This document shows, in pieces, positions 1 through 11,899 of a stretch of 64,000 nucleotides of DNA. The stretch comes from Calvatia gigantea (lineage: Eukaryota > Basidiomycota > Agaricomycetes > Agaricales > Lycoperdaceae). The stretch is taken from NCBI GenBank assembly GCA_025093985.1, contig JACAAK010000001.1, forward strand, positions 124,001 to 188,000. The letters run 5' to 3'. Numbering within the stretch: position 1 is the first letter of the stretch; the number at the start of each line of letters is the position of its first letter. Both the position numbers and the translations under genes were made by a program. Below the pieces are notes generated by a model. That model worked only from the letters and a program-made list of their open reading frames with translations, ran no database searches and was not told where the DNA came from.

Positions 1-3000
1 TCGACCACCTATACCAATCCCACGAAGAAGACATGCCTATACTCATCAAAGTCGAAACACACAACCACCCAACAGCAGTCTCACCCTACCCAGGCGCAGC
101 AACCGGCTCAGGCGGCGAAATCCGTGACGAAGGTTCCGTAGGACGTGGTTCGAAACCCAAAGCCGGCCTTGCAGGGTTTCACAGTTTCCGAATCTCCTCA
201 TACCCGGCTTCGAACAACCTTGGGAAACGGATTTCGGTCGTCCGTCGCATATCGCATCTGCGCTCGATATCATGATTGAGGGCCCACTTGGTGCTAGTGC
301 GTTTAATAATGAGTTTGGGAGGCCGGCGTTGGCGGGGTACTTTCGTACTTTTTCGGAGAGTGTACCGATTTCGGTGGATGGGAAGGAGAGGGAGGTTAGA
401 GGGTATCATAAACCAATTATGATTGCTGGTGGGTATGGGAATGTAAGGCCAGGATGCGCGAGGAAAGTGCCGTTTAAAGCCTGGAGCGAAGATCGTCGTA
501 TTGGGAGGACCAGGGATGTTGATTGGTCTGGGCGGAGGTGCAGGCATCGAGTCAGGTTTCAGGAGCCAGTTCGGCCGAGTTGGACTTCGCGTCGGTGCAG
601 AGGGATAATGCGGAGATGCAGCGGAGGTGTCAGCAGGTTATCGATGCGTGCGTTGGACTTGGTGATGAGAATCCAGTTCAGAGTAGTTCACGATGTTGGT
701 GCTGGGGGGCTTTCGAACGCCTTGCCGGAGTTGGTGCATGATTCGGGTCTTGGAGCGACGTTTGAGATTCGGGATGTGCAGGTGGCGGATACCTCGATGT
801 CGCCTATGGAGATTTGGTGTAATGAGAGTCAGGAGCGGTATGTGCTTGCGGTGAGTGCGGAAGGTATTGAGGAGTTTGAAAAGATTGCAAGGAGGGAGAG
901 GTGTCCGTTTTCAGTTGTGGGAGTTGCGACAGGAAGAAGAGGAATTGGTGGTGACGGATCGGTTGTTAGGGTGGGGAGGTGATTAGGTTGAAGATGAATA
1001 CCTTGTTTGGGAAGCCTCCGAGGATGTCGAGGAAGGATATGCACAGGAAGATTCGAGAGACCGGAGTTCGACCCCACGTTGGCTTGCCTACCTTCCTCCC
1101 TCTGTATCGTCAATGAGGGACCGGTTGAGTCAAGCGGTGCAGGAGGGTACTTCGCCTTCCTTCCGTTGGTTCCAAGTCATTCCTTATCACCATCGGCGAT
1201 CGGACAATCACCTGGTCTGGTCACTCGCGACCAGATGGTTGGACCCTGGCAAGTTCCCGTCGCAGATGTTGCTGTCACTCGTTCATCATACGGTTTCGAC
1301 ACCCTCACGGGCGAGGCCATGGCCATGGGTGAACGTACCCCTCTCGCACTCCTTAATGCGGCAGCCGTCGGCACGGAATGGCCTGTAGCCGAATCAATTA
1401 CCAACATCGCAGCCGCATCCATCTCTGACATCTCCCGCATCAAACTCAGCTGCCAACTGGATGTGCGCTGCGTCGAAGGAAGGTGAAGGTGCCGCGTTAT
1501 ACGAAGCAGTGCAGGGCGATTGGCATGGAGCTTTGCCCGGCGCTGGGTGTGGGTATTCCTGTGGGAAAAGATTCAATGTCTATGTCGATGAAGTGGAAAG
1601 ATGGTGAAGAACAGAAGGAAGTCAGCGCGCCGTTATCGTTGATCGTCACTGCCTTTGCCCCTGTTGATGACATTAGGAGGACTTGGACACCACAACTGCA
1701 GGCGGACGCAGGGCGAGCCTACAGTGTTGGTGTTCTTCGACTTGGCTGGAGGTAAAGCGAGGTTAGGAGGATCCGCGTTAGCACAAGTGTTCAAGGAGAT
1801 CGGGACCACCTCAGCCAGATGTCGAGGACCCCGGAGTGGTGAGGGCGTTCTTCAGGGGTTGCCAGGAGGATCAAAGACAAGGAACTTGGTTTGGTGTTGG
1901 CGTACCACGATCGTTCAGATGGCGGCTTATTCACCACGATTGTGGAAATGTGTTTCGCGGGTCGTATTGGTGCGCAGATTTCGCTAGATTCTTTGCAGTC
2001 GCAGGAGAGCCCTCTGGCGGTATTATTCAATGAGGAGCTCGGGGCTGTTTTCCAGGTGAAGGAGTCGGAAATTCACAAGTTGTCGAGTGTGTTTGTCAGC
2101 GCTGGGTTCCCTTCGACTTCGATCCATATAGTTGGGGCGTGTCAATGCAAGAGGGAGACCAGACTGTATCTATCGTCCAGGGCGGACAAATTATCTTCAG
2201 CGAGAAACGCTGCGGGTCTTCAAGCAGGCTTGGGCGGAGACTTCGTACCGCATGCAAGTCATTCGTGACGATGCCACAGCAGCGAGAACAAGAATATTGA
2301 CCTTATCCAAGACGATACCCACCAAGGCCTCTCCTACGACCTCACCTTCTCCTATGAGCCTTCTCGTGATCTCTTCCGACGACCCAAGGGTCGCCGTTCT
2401 CCGCGAACAAGGTGTCAATGGACATGTGGAAATGGCTTGGGCATTCACTGCTGCAGGTTTCGACGCTGTCGATGTCCATATGTCTGATATCCTGAGCGAT
2501 GTCCGTCTCCCTCAGTGACTTCCGTGGACTCGCCTGCTTCCGGAGGATTCTCCTACTGGTGACGTTTTGGGTGCCTGGAAAAGGCTTGGGCACACTCTGC
2601 TCTCCTTAACGATACTGCTCGTAACTGAATTTGTGAATTTCTTCACTCGTGACAACACCTTCGCTTTTAGCGTCTGCAATGGTTGTCAATTCCTCAGCCA
2701 CCTGCGCGAGATCGTGCCTGGCGCACAAGATTGGCCGGATCTTAAACCCAACAAGAGTGAAAGGTTCGAAGCCCGCGTATCGATGGTGGAGATCGTTGAC
2801 AACGCGGTCACAAAAAAATCTCCCTTCCTTTCAGATATGGGTGGATCGAAGTTACCAGTGGCAGTGGCCCACTGGTGAAGGTCGTGTGTCATTCAGTAAA
2901 GTGGGTCAGAAGGAAGCCTTAGAGGCTCAAGGGACTTGTCGCCTTGCGTTATGTTGATTCAGAGGGAAATCCCACTGAGGTGTATCCCTTAAACCCGAAT

Positions 3001-3187
3001 GGCAGTCCCTGAAGGTATAACAGGTGTCCAAACTCCAGATGGGCGCGTGTTCGCATTGATGCCACATCCGGAGCGGGTTGTTACGTTGGAAAGCAATAGT
3101 TGGTATCCGCCTGATTTTGCGGACGCGTGGAAGGGCAGGGGACCCTGGTTTAGGCTCTTCCAGAATGCAAGGAGGTGGTGTGGTTGA
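1..3187 (+). pseudogene. ADE6: Phosphoribosylformylglycinamidine (FGAM) synthase, 5'-truncated by the window and frameshifted
   Basis: Cytosolic purine biosynthesis enzyme that converts FGAR, glutamine and ATP to FGAM. The PurL ATP-binding signature ([10 protein letters not shown] then [14 protein letters not shown]) is at 48-135. The second synthetase half follows, with [14 protein letters not shown] near 690 and [13 protein letters not shown] near 1545-1590. The C-terminal class-I glutamine amidotransferase domain has its nucleophile Cys in VCNGCQ (2670-2690) and the His/Glu pair in MPHPE (3059-3075). About 1050 residues are collinear with fungal ADE6 without recognisable introns, and the stop is TGA 3185-3187. 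The reading frame changes at least ten times through single-base shifts (for example near 180, 197, 480, 545, 683 and 940). The conserved protein is therefore visible only piecewise. Identity is certain; whether it is a pseudogene or poor sequence is open, since an organism normally needs one working copy. Confidence 0.9.
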
Positions 3188-3571
3188 TTTTTCCCACTCG
3201 GCTCTTATCCTTCCGGTGCATAATTATCCATAAACTGTAACTAGGGTTCATTTTTGTGAAGGGAACTAATTCTCCAACGGAACTGGTGTTTATGCTTGTT
3301 CCCTCAACTTCGCGCCTCAAGATGTGAAACCATGATTTAAGAACATCGCTCCCTTGATTAATAGATCACTCACGTAGTACCTACCCACCTCCAAATGACT
3401 GATGACGGCCGAAGGAGTTCCTATAGGAAAATGAAAGCATTTTGACCTTGCTGCGTAACCGGTAAACAAAGCGTTTGATTGGGATTCCACTATACAAATA
3501 CTTGAATCATTTTTGTGGTTTTTATAACTTCGACTGGCGTGACTGGGATGCTCGTACCTCATATTGGTCCC
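3188..3571. other. Intergenic, nothing recognised
   Basis: This is the short gap between the convergent ends of the FGAM synthase and the AMP-ligase gene. I see no conserved motif or convincing reading frame here. It presumably holds the two 3' untranslated regions. Confidence 0.4.
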
Positions 3572-5863
3572 TCAGCCGCCCCTAAGTGTCTTCCCAGTCG
3601 GCGATTTAGGAATCTGTTCGCGGGTTTAAGCGAAGATACGTTGAGAACAAATAAAAATAATTACCTCGTCGATAATCTCTATGCTGCCTTTCAACCACTT
3701 ATACCTACTCAAATTGTTCGGGTACCATTCCTCCAGCTCTTGTATCACTATAGACGATCCGAGCGTTTTCCCTTTTTCGCTCAATGTAATCCATGCACGC
3801 GGAACTTTTTCGTCGTTGGTGCCACCTCAAGCTACCCTGGCGACAGTTACACCCGAAATTAGTTTTTTTTGGATGTGTCATTAAAACTTCCTCTATTTCC
3901 ACAGGAGAAACTTGCGCTCCTGATACTTTGAATAGATTCATCTGCGTGCTGAATAAATGATATGGAAGGTAAAATTGTACCTTGGCTCGGTCGGCATACT
4001 GTAGCTAAAGACGACATAAATTTGAGCATGGAGTTTGAGGGGGCTGAATCGGTTGTGCTCACTAGAAGTAATGATCTTCATCTACTCTGAATCTATCGCC
4101 TGTGCGGAGCCAGCCATCGACGAATGTTTCTTTGGTGATTTGAGAATTGTTCCATCATCCTGGAACCACGTTTTCCCCACGAAGCCACAGTTCGCCAACC
4201 TCGTTCCAGTCCGCCTCCGTGCCATCTTCACGAATGATACGCGCTTCCATTCCTGGTATGAGAACACCAGTCGCAGCGAGGTGAGTTCCCCCGAAGCTGA
4301 CCATTGAGAGAACCCGGAAAGGTTGGCAGAGCACCGCAATGGTCTGCAAAGTTCCTTTTTGATCATTCCGATACCAGAATCCCAAGAATATGGGACTTAC
4401 GCATTCAGACAATCTATACCCTAGAGTTATAAATCAGATCTCGGGGCTGATGGTTATGTTGTGGTTGCATTTACCTTCCGTGAAGTGCACTTCCTTTGGG
4501 GATAACGACATCAACTTTGTCAAGAATTTTCGTGGAAGGTAGACCGCTCCAGTGGTGATAGAAAGGACAGAGCTGAAATCACTTTTGTTCGCTTTTGGAT
4601 GTGTCAAAAGCTGTTATATCATGGATGGAACTATGCTCACAGTGGTCAGATCCTGTATTTACGCCAGGATGGCAACCTTCCCTACTTCGGGATGGCATCT
4701 AGAGCGGCCTCTGTGCTCCACCTCGAAGGATGACGAGGCGGCACTGGTTCAGGAGAGGGCGTAAGCAGGAAAAGTGGAGGCCGGAAGCAATGATGCATCG
4801 GTAGATACAGCAAGCGAAACCTGAATCCTATCTACAGTACAAGGAGTAGGCAGGCCAAGGGACGTCAGATTGTATCAACAGTCAAAGCTTTCAGGCTGTT
4901 CCATGGTGCTCAACACACTGACTTGGGCCCTTGCTTCGAAAAGCGCAACTCCCTGTCTGATGGAATAGACTACATTACCATAATAGACTACATTACCATG
5001 AGTGACCACGATGGCTTAATATATTTTTAACCTTAGCGCCTGAAATTCGTGCGAGAGGAGGACACCTTTGGGGGGTCCGCTTGTGCCACTCGAAAACACT
5101 AAGTAGGCGATACTATCTTTGGGTACCTTGCGATCATTTGCTTGAGGTATCTTCTTTATATGGACACTCTGCATGAGGATCCCACTAACGTCTGCCCCTT
5201 ATCGACCTCGTCCATGAGATATATTTTATCCTCTAACAATTCCTAGGTCCATGGCAACGAGGAGGGGACTGTGCGATAGATATTGAGGCGCAATGATCAG
5301 ATGCGTGTGGCCCTGGAGAGCTGAAGTGCACGCTTCAACTCGAAAGGCGTTTAGTAGCAAGAAGTGAGGGCATAAGGGATAGCAATCTTCAAGCATGAAA
5401 TCGAGAGGATCACAAAGTCCTATGCAGCAGCACCGCGTCACTCACGCTGGCAGAAAATTGTGGGAATCACTTACAGAAGAGTTGTCGCTCATTATTCCGA
5501 TCACTTCTCCACTCCCAGGCCGTAACCCAAGCCCTCCGAGCGGAATTGACGCGGTTAGAGCCGTCGCCAGATTTTAATCTTCTGTCGTAGTTCAAGGAAT
5601 ATTGTACTCCCAGTGGCCACCTCTACTATATGTGCGGTATAATTGGGCCATTCATCCTGCTCCGGGCGCCCTGCCAATGCCAGATATGCACCGAGAAACG
5701 GTGGCAACGGGGGCATTTCAGGGTACAGCGACCTGATATGCATGCTGAAAGAAAGACAAGCTTGCGGCGTGAGGGTGGTCATTCCCAGGCCTCCCGCCCT
5801 GTGTGAAAATAAATAACTCGCAAGAATCATGATATGAGGTTTTTTCCCTGCGGATGACTCCAT
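3572..5863 (-). pseudogene. AMP-forming acyl-CoA synthetase / 4-coumarate-CoA-ligase-like, decayed
   Basis: ANL-superfamily adenylating enzyme, which would activate a carboxylic acid as acyl-AMP and then thioesterify CoA. Read on the minus strand, the order of motifs is intact. There is an N-terminal YPEMPPLP segment near 5720, a TPFELKRALQLSRAT segment near 5330, and the AMP-binding P-loop YLVFSSGTSGPPKG at about 5060-5110. Next come LLPGMEARI-like and GELWLRGENV (about 4160-4260) and VSGAQVSPVEIEEVL near 3890. The C-terminal lysine region IPKSPTGKTLRG follows an intron and ends at TGA 3572-3574. The frame is broken by single-base shifts, for example in the A-run near 3862, and by an in-frame TGA near 3830. 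The 5' start is not resolved. The substrate cannot be told from sequence. Confidence 0.82.
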
Positions 5864-6446
5864 ACCACCCCGAGGTGAGAATCGAAGTACCGGCTATAAG
5901 CCCAATTCGAAGAGAAACTGATTATAATCTGGTTAATCCATACCTCGGCTTGAAGAGGGTGATTGGAGTCAATTTCGAACCGCTAGGCATATAGAGTGAT
6001 AATATGTTTGCATTAAATATTTGACACCGTTTCAGGATGAGGGGAACTGAGTAACTTACGGGAAGGGTATCGATTGACGTTAGTCATAAGGGTTGGAGTG
6101 CTAAAGCCAGGACTGAATGCTGCCAAAGGAATTATGAAACTAGTCTGAAAACGCACAGGACAAAGGATGGGGTTCTGCATAGATTGTGCTCCCTCCAGTC
6201 CAGCAAACCCACAGAGGGCGAATGCGGGAGTGAAGTGAGAATTTGATAGGGAATGAGGCGCTCTATGCCCTGGAAATAAGTTTAAGGAACCTTCCGGGGG
6301 TCTGTCACCACGAGGATGAAAGCCTCCCTCTTCTTGAATCATTTGGAAAAGCATATACCCTGCTAATCATCATGCCTCACATACTTGCATAGCTGCAAGG
6401 CCTTAATCTATCCCAACATATGTGAAATGCCGCAATAAGTTTCAAG
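5864..6446. other. Intergenic, no recognisable gene
   Basis: A 113-codon open frame on the minus strand (6013-6354) crosses this stretch but contains no domain I recognise. It may be 5' sequence of the neighbouring ligase or noise. Confidence 0.35.
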
Positions 6447-6519
6447 TCCTTCTTAGCTCAGTTGGTAGAGCGCGTCACTAGTAATGACGAGGTCAGTCGT
6501 TCGAGTCGGCTAGAAGGAA
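6447..6519 (+). tRNA. tRNA-Thr (anticodon AGT), intronless
   Basis: A 73-nt cloverleaf can be folded by eye. The acceptor stem TCCTTCT (6447-6453) pairs with AGAAGGA (6512-6518), followed by discriminator A 6519. The D arm is GCTC..GAGC. The anticodon stem CGTCA (6473-6477) pairs with TGACG (6485-6489) around loop CTAGTAA, which gives anticodon AGT at 6480-6482. The T arm has stem AGTCG/CGGCT (one G-T pair) and loop TTCGAGT. The loop lacks an intron and all stems pair, so the gene looks functional. Confidence 0.93.
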
Positions 6520-6663
6520 CTCTATGCGATTGTCTAACGTGTTTTGTTTCAACCTCGGCTATGTTATGAGCAGGCCGGAAAAACAACTGCCCATCGACAA
6601 TTGCATATAATAAACACGCGAGAGCTAATCTATCAATGTGCTGATTGCAGCAAAAAACAGCTC

Positions 6664-7969
6664 TTAGGACGTAAGCCTGTTCACGCTATCATGAGTAGGA
6701 ATACTTGGGAACGGATTCCTATCTGGAAGGACCATCCTCATTCGTGCCTCAAGGCTCATCAACACATCCTTGGTATAATAATCCATCCACAGTTGACCAT
6801 CGACCACGTAAGGATTTACTATCAGGAAACGAGCGAATTCGTCTGCGAGGTTGTCAAATTGACCCTCGTGCACCATGGAAAAGGAGCTGTACTTTGAATC
6901 CCAAAACGTACGATTTGGATCCAGAGGTAGGTCATGCTGACGTAGTGCATGCGTCCTGTCGTTTGAGTCCCTTTGCTTTCGCTGATCATGTCCTTTCCTA
7001 TGATGATGCAGTTTAGTCAGGCAAGGATCAATGGCCATGTTGGTGGATACATTTTTGCCTTCCGTGGATCTTGTGAATCAGAAATGCGAGCCGAATGTAC
7101 GTGCAGTCGTCCCAGTGTGGTAAATCCACTTCATCGAACCGAGATAAAAACTCCCGAGGAGACAAGTCGACCTCCATCCTGCAGTCGTTTAATTTCTGTG
7201 CCAAATTGCCAGGAGACCGTACATTTATCTGGTGCGGCGCAAGCGGTCTTGGCTTCTCGGAGTCATCGGTATTTAGTTGTACCTGTGATGTTTTCGTACT
7301 TAGAGATCGTGCGATCGGAATGGCAAGTTTTAGCCAGTCAAAAGCTTGTGGTAATCCGCCTTCGGTTCCCAAGCCCCGTGTCAAACTTGTTGGAAACACA
7401 GCAGCTATCCTCCCTTTAACTGCACGGGAAAAGGCGATTCGGACGTCGTCGATTGATTGGGCATTCGGGAGATTTTGTTTGTTAGCCAAACGGTTGTACC
7501 AAATCTACCATCAGCACAGAATCCCGGGAGCTTACGAGAAACGTACACCAAGACCGGCATGACTTTCACTGGCCCCCGTCATCAAGCTCAGGGACTGATA
7601 CAAAATGCTGGAGTTTGTCCACACTCTCGGATATCTGCTCTTTATTTGTACTATCCACCATCCAGATCAGTGCATCTCCTTCCCGAATGTACATTTTCAG
7701 AAGTGCCATCTTGTAGTCCATTCCACCGCACCCAGTGCCATAGTCAAATCCCGTCATGGTTATTTGGTCGCCCTTTTCGGGCCCGGTAGGAACGACGAAT
7801 TCCTCGATGTTAAACCCAAAGGTGGGTATCGTCATAATCAGTTATTTTTCTTTGAGAAGGCACTAGCAGCGTAGTTTTTCCGCTATAATCGAGGCCAGTG
7901 ATGGTTATCCGGTATTGTGTATCGGATACATGGGAAGTAGCGGTTGATGAATTGGCGTATGAAAGACAT
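6664..7969 (-). pseudogene. Arf-family small GTPase with C-terminal extension, frame-disrupted
   Basis: Membrane-trafficking type GTPase. Minus-strand reading starts at 7969. The Walker A loop GLDYSGKTTLL lies at 7864-7900. Switch I resembles Arf (TIPTFGFNIEEF, 7800-7835) and is followed by a G3 region in which the usual WDVGG is degenerate (FDYGTGCGG). A strand reading ALIWMVDSTN comes next, then the guanine-specificity motif ANKQNLPNAQS (7450-7489). After the GTPase core comes a C-terminal extension of roughly 150 residues with FARFLIVNPYVVDG and DYYTKDVLMS near 6720-6850, a layout known from mushroom Arf-like paralogues. At least three single-base frame changes occur: before the P-loop, after the VDSTN exon, and in the extension. 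One intron lies near 7500-7550. Family assignment is firm; function of the extension is unknown. Confidence 0.8.
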
Positions 7970-8699
7970 TGTGAAGGTAATGGTAAATCCGCGCCTTGTT
8001 CAGTGTCTTTAAATGGGGATGCTATGACTTGAATCGAATCTTGAGTCCTGAAGGGTCAAGGTAGTTCACACGGAGTCGTCTGCGGACAGCGGAGCGTTAC
8101 CGCTCCCGTTAGCGGTGGCCTGCGCCTTACCTACGTCGCAACACTGTTCAGTTGGGCTGATAGGTGAGGCTGAGTGTTGCAACGTGGCTGTGTCGCAGAA
8201 ACCACCTTCAGTTCCTACCAGTCAGATCAGAGTGAGGCTGCGGTGTTACTGGAGGTAGTTCGAAACGAGAAAGACAACAGTTGACGGCCTGATCACGCGA
8301 ACCTGATAGAACATGGCTAATGCATGCAGGCCACTTGGATTAGTGAATGGACGTACACAGCTGTTTGCAATAGTGGAATACGGCGATTGGAATACTTCGG
8401 GTCTTCAGCTGGTTGGTGGTATCCGTAAAAGATTCCTTCGAGGAGCGTGTATTTCAAATCATTACCAAACAAAGTCTTCAGTACCTTCCCTATTTCCAAT
8501 TCCCAAAAACAACCCACTGGCACAAGAAAAAGAAAAGAACCGTTCAGAAACTCGCGCTCATTGGAAACAGTGTAAAAACGGTGTCGGTTGTATATTGGGG
8601 AAATGGAGGGGTTTATCAACTTGATTCTGAAAAGAAGGAAAACAAAACGAAAATTGCGAATGCAGGTTATATGTCACACTTGATCGAATGAAAAAAAAG
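7970..8699. other. Intergenic, nothing firm
   Basis: A minus-strand open frame (8317-8619, about 100 codons) has protein-like composition but no recognised motif. The sequence at 8040-8160 contains a GC-rich imperfect hairpin around 8090-8115. I assign no gene. Confidence 0.3.
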
Positions 8700-9089
8700 T
8701 CACAAAAAAGAAAAATGGAACGTTCGAACGCAGTTGGATCTAAATGAACCGCGAAGCAAGTTGAAACACGAGCTGCGTACACCTGTAAGATGTACACCTG
8801 CAGGAACGGAAGGCGTGCAAATGGCATCGGTAGCAGCGACTACTGCAAACCCGGCTTCATGTCGCCTCGCCAAGGCCATCGTAGCGCCAGCAGCGGAAGT
8901 AGAAGTTGTAGGGGTGGAGGAAAGAGATGCAGAGGTATGAGCCATCGAGTCCGGATTTGTGTGTATATCGTCACGAGATGAAGATGGAATGAGTATAAAC
9001 GAGGAGGAAGGATCTAACACGCCAGCACCAGCGTCAAAATCATCATAAACTTGTTTTTGAGATTGGCCAGTAGGGCGGCCGCCATCGAG
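8700..9089 (-). other. Open frame continuing after the stop codon of the BCS1-like gene
   Basis: Directly after the TGA at 9090-9092 the same frame stays open to 8700, with a Ser/Thr/Ala-rich, protein-like composition. The TGA would be CGA with one C-to-T change at a CpG. The frame could therefore be the lost C-terminal tail of the ATPase, or simply its 3' untranslated region. Confidence 0.4.
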
Positions 9090-11899
9090 TCAGGCTTCGC
9101 TCCAGGATGAAGAAGATGAAGGGGGAACGTTCTCGTCCTCATCATCGCTTTCAGTCTCGGGTATGAGGGGTTCGTCCCCTTTCTTCTCCTCAATCTTTGC
9201 TTCAACACCCGCAGCAACAGCAGCCTCCCTCTCCAAAGCCTCTTGCGCAAGCCTCTCCGCTTCCTTCTTCTTCCTCTCCTCCTCCTTATCCTTCAATTGT
9301 TGACGCATCCTCTCGAGCTCCTCTTCCTTCTCCTTCTCCGCAAGGCGCTGCTTGACTTTCTCCAGCTCAGCTTCCTTCTTCTTGAGCTCCTTCTCCTCTT
9401 TCTCTTTCTCCAGCGCAGCCTTGCGTCTCCTCTCACGCTAAAAGACGAGTAGTAGTTAGTAGATGTAATCGGTAGTGGCTGGGGAAACACATACTGCAGC
9501 CTTGTCCCTCTGCTCCCGGAGGTCTTTCTCCTTCTTTAGCCTCTCCCGCATCTGCCGCTCCTTCTCCACCCACTCAACAACACCATTAGCAGCAGCCTCC
9601 GGCTGTGACTTATTCTTCAGCAGATCTACCCAAAGCAAAAAGCGCATTAGTATACAATCCCCATCACGAGCACAAAAAACCCAACTCACAGCCCTGAAGC
9701 GCAGCTACAGAAAACTCTTCCTCCGGAATCCCATCCGCGAACTTCTTCGCGAGTTCATTTAAAGCTCCCTTATCTAGTGGAGCCGCTGAGTGTCGGCTCT
9801 GCAGCACGCTCTCCGCAGGCGGAGGCGGGCGGTACGCAGTGTTCGACGCACCAAACTGCTCAGACCCATTAAACCCGTTCTGCGTCGGCGTCTGTGGTTG
9901 AGCGGACTTCTTCGATGGTGTTGAAACTTCGGATTTAATTGGGGTCGCTGGGTTTGGTTCAGCTGCGCTTCCGCTGAGAAGAGACGAGGCTGAGGACGCG
10001 AGAGACCATAGAGAGGATACACCCGAGCTCGAGGGAGATGGGGAGAGGCCTGTAGGTGTGGAAACGGATGAAGATGAAGTGGGCGTGATTGGAGCAACGA
10101 CGTGGGTTTTCGAAGGCGATTTCGGACCTTCCTTAACCTCGACTGGGATCTCTACACCCTCAAGCTCAGATTCGTCAATAGGAATTTCATCCTCAGCACA
10201 CGGGAAGAAGTTACGGAAGAGAGCCTCAGCTTGCCATTTACTAGCATTTCGGAACTCGATCCAAACATCCATACGTCCAGGCCTGGAAAGCGCGGGATCC
10301 AAACGCTCGAGGTGATTAGTTGTCGCGAATAGGAGACGACCCTCCGCCGCAGCAACGCCATCGAGGGCGTTGAGGAGACCGCTGAGACTGAGGGTATTGA
10401 CATCACTGAGGTGATCACGACGCCTGCTGCTACGCGAAGGACCGATGGGTTTATCCCCATTCTCACCCTCTTTCTTATCTTTGTCCTTGTCATCATCAAG
10501 ACCCGAGTCATCTCGACTCGTGCTACGCGTAAACGCCGCATCGAGATCTTCAAGCAGGACCACGCATCGCGCGGGGACACGGCCCATTAGAGTCGTGAGA
10601 GTCGAGTCTGAGATCCATGATGCGGAAAGTGAGACGACGTAGATGTCGAGCTGGAGTGCACCAGCGAGAGCGTGGATGAGTGAGGACTTTCCAGACCCGG
10701 GAACACCGTGGAGGAGATAACCGCGGCGGAACGGGGATACCACGGTCAGCGTACCACTGTAAACGAGAGGTTGGATTAGTTCACAACGGCCTCGGAAATC
10801 AAGCCAAGTCATAATAATAGTCATGATCGAACAAGGGGGGGGGGGGCACACAGCCGCCGGGACAGATCGTGAGAAACGCCAGTCAAAGCATGTGATGATG
10901 CCCTTGTGACGGAACTGTGACCCGATCAGGGGTTGTGGGGCAACACGTTTTCTGAAGCGAAGAGGAATGTGGGGTTCAGGATATACACACACACCTTCTC
11001 AGAACGCAGGAAATCCTTTGTATCCTCAAGGAGCATCTCTTTAACACCAGGATTCAACACAATACTAGCCATGGGACGTTTGTGTCGTGAATCTGTCCAA
11101 CGCCAAGACCCGTGAGAGTCTGCAAAGTATATTTGGATGCGGTGAATAGCTTCAGCCTCGTATTCGCGCTTGGCCTGGAGAACGAGCTGCTTGAGAATGC
11201 TGTTCGAACGTGCCACGACACTGTGAACCAAAACAATAAGGGATATTGAAATAATGAATGGAAGTAGTCACGGCCGCATTTCTCACCTGATAGACAGCTG
11301 TTCACAGCCATCAGGCTTGCGTCCACGCCTGACGCGCAGCCAATGACCGCGGTACCAAATGGTATGGGTAGTGTCAAATGTCGGCTGGAAGACGACGCGA
11401 GTCTTGGGACGGCCCTCGCTATCGTACTCGCTCTCGTTGCAACCCGCCTCCTCCTCTTCCTCCTCCCAGCCGTCGATTCCAGACAAACCGCCAGGCCCAG
11501 AAGTCCGCGTTGTAGTCTCGAACTCACGAGAACGCTGCCACTCTGGACGACGGGACAACCATAGCATAAGCCAATCAAATGGATAGTCCTCCTCGCTAAA
11601 ATGAGCTGTGAGGAAGAAAGCTGTTGAAAAAGGGGGGGGAGAGGGGTGGGAGTTAGAGAGGACTGTGAGTCAGAGAGCCCGTGTACTCACAATTCACAAA
11701 ATGGGACCTGTGAAGAGGAATGGGAGTAAGTAGAGTTATGATGTTAAGAGTGACGTGGGGACATGTACCAGGCTGAGCTGGATACCCTGCGTGCTGTTTC
11801 AACTGTTCCACCTAGGACAACGAGCTTCATGCCATCAACGACGGACGAGCCGCCGACGCCGCCGACGAGAGGTTGGATGAGGGACTTGAAAGCGTCCAT
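9090..11899 (-). CDS. BCS1-like AAA ATPase (mitochondrial-type chaperone family), 7 exons
   Basis: Member of the BCS1 family; classical BCS1 translocates the Rieske protein across the inner mitochondrial membrane, but mushrooms have many paralogues of unknown client. Start ATG is at 11899. Exons by GT-AG fit are 11769-11899, 11691-11707, 11288-11620, 10995-11220, 9690-10756, 9495-9625 and 9090-9437, giving about 750 residues. Domain order is a short N-terminal region with a possible membrane segment, then the BCS1_N domain (FDWLMLWLSRRP to LRSEK). The AAA core follows with Walker A HGVPGSGKSSL (about 10690), Walker B VVLLEDLDAAF (10545) and sensor FATTNH with LSRPGRMD (10270-10330). An acidic insert lies between B and sensor. 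The tail is Ser/Pro-rich and ends in a Lys/Glu-rich coiled coil. Oddities are a 17-nt exon 2, and one extra C near 10730 that splits the conserved WYADRGIP/FRRGY junction between two frames. Confidence 0.9.
11691..11707 (-). other. 17-nt microexon of the BCS1-like gene
   Basis: The segment joins the preceding TG and the following CT to encode a conserved W-S-H-F-V-N-S stretch. It is flanked by introns of 61 and about 70 nt, each with GT and AG borders. Confidence 0.7.
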
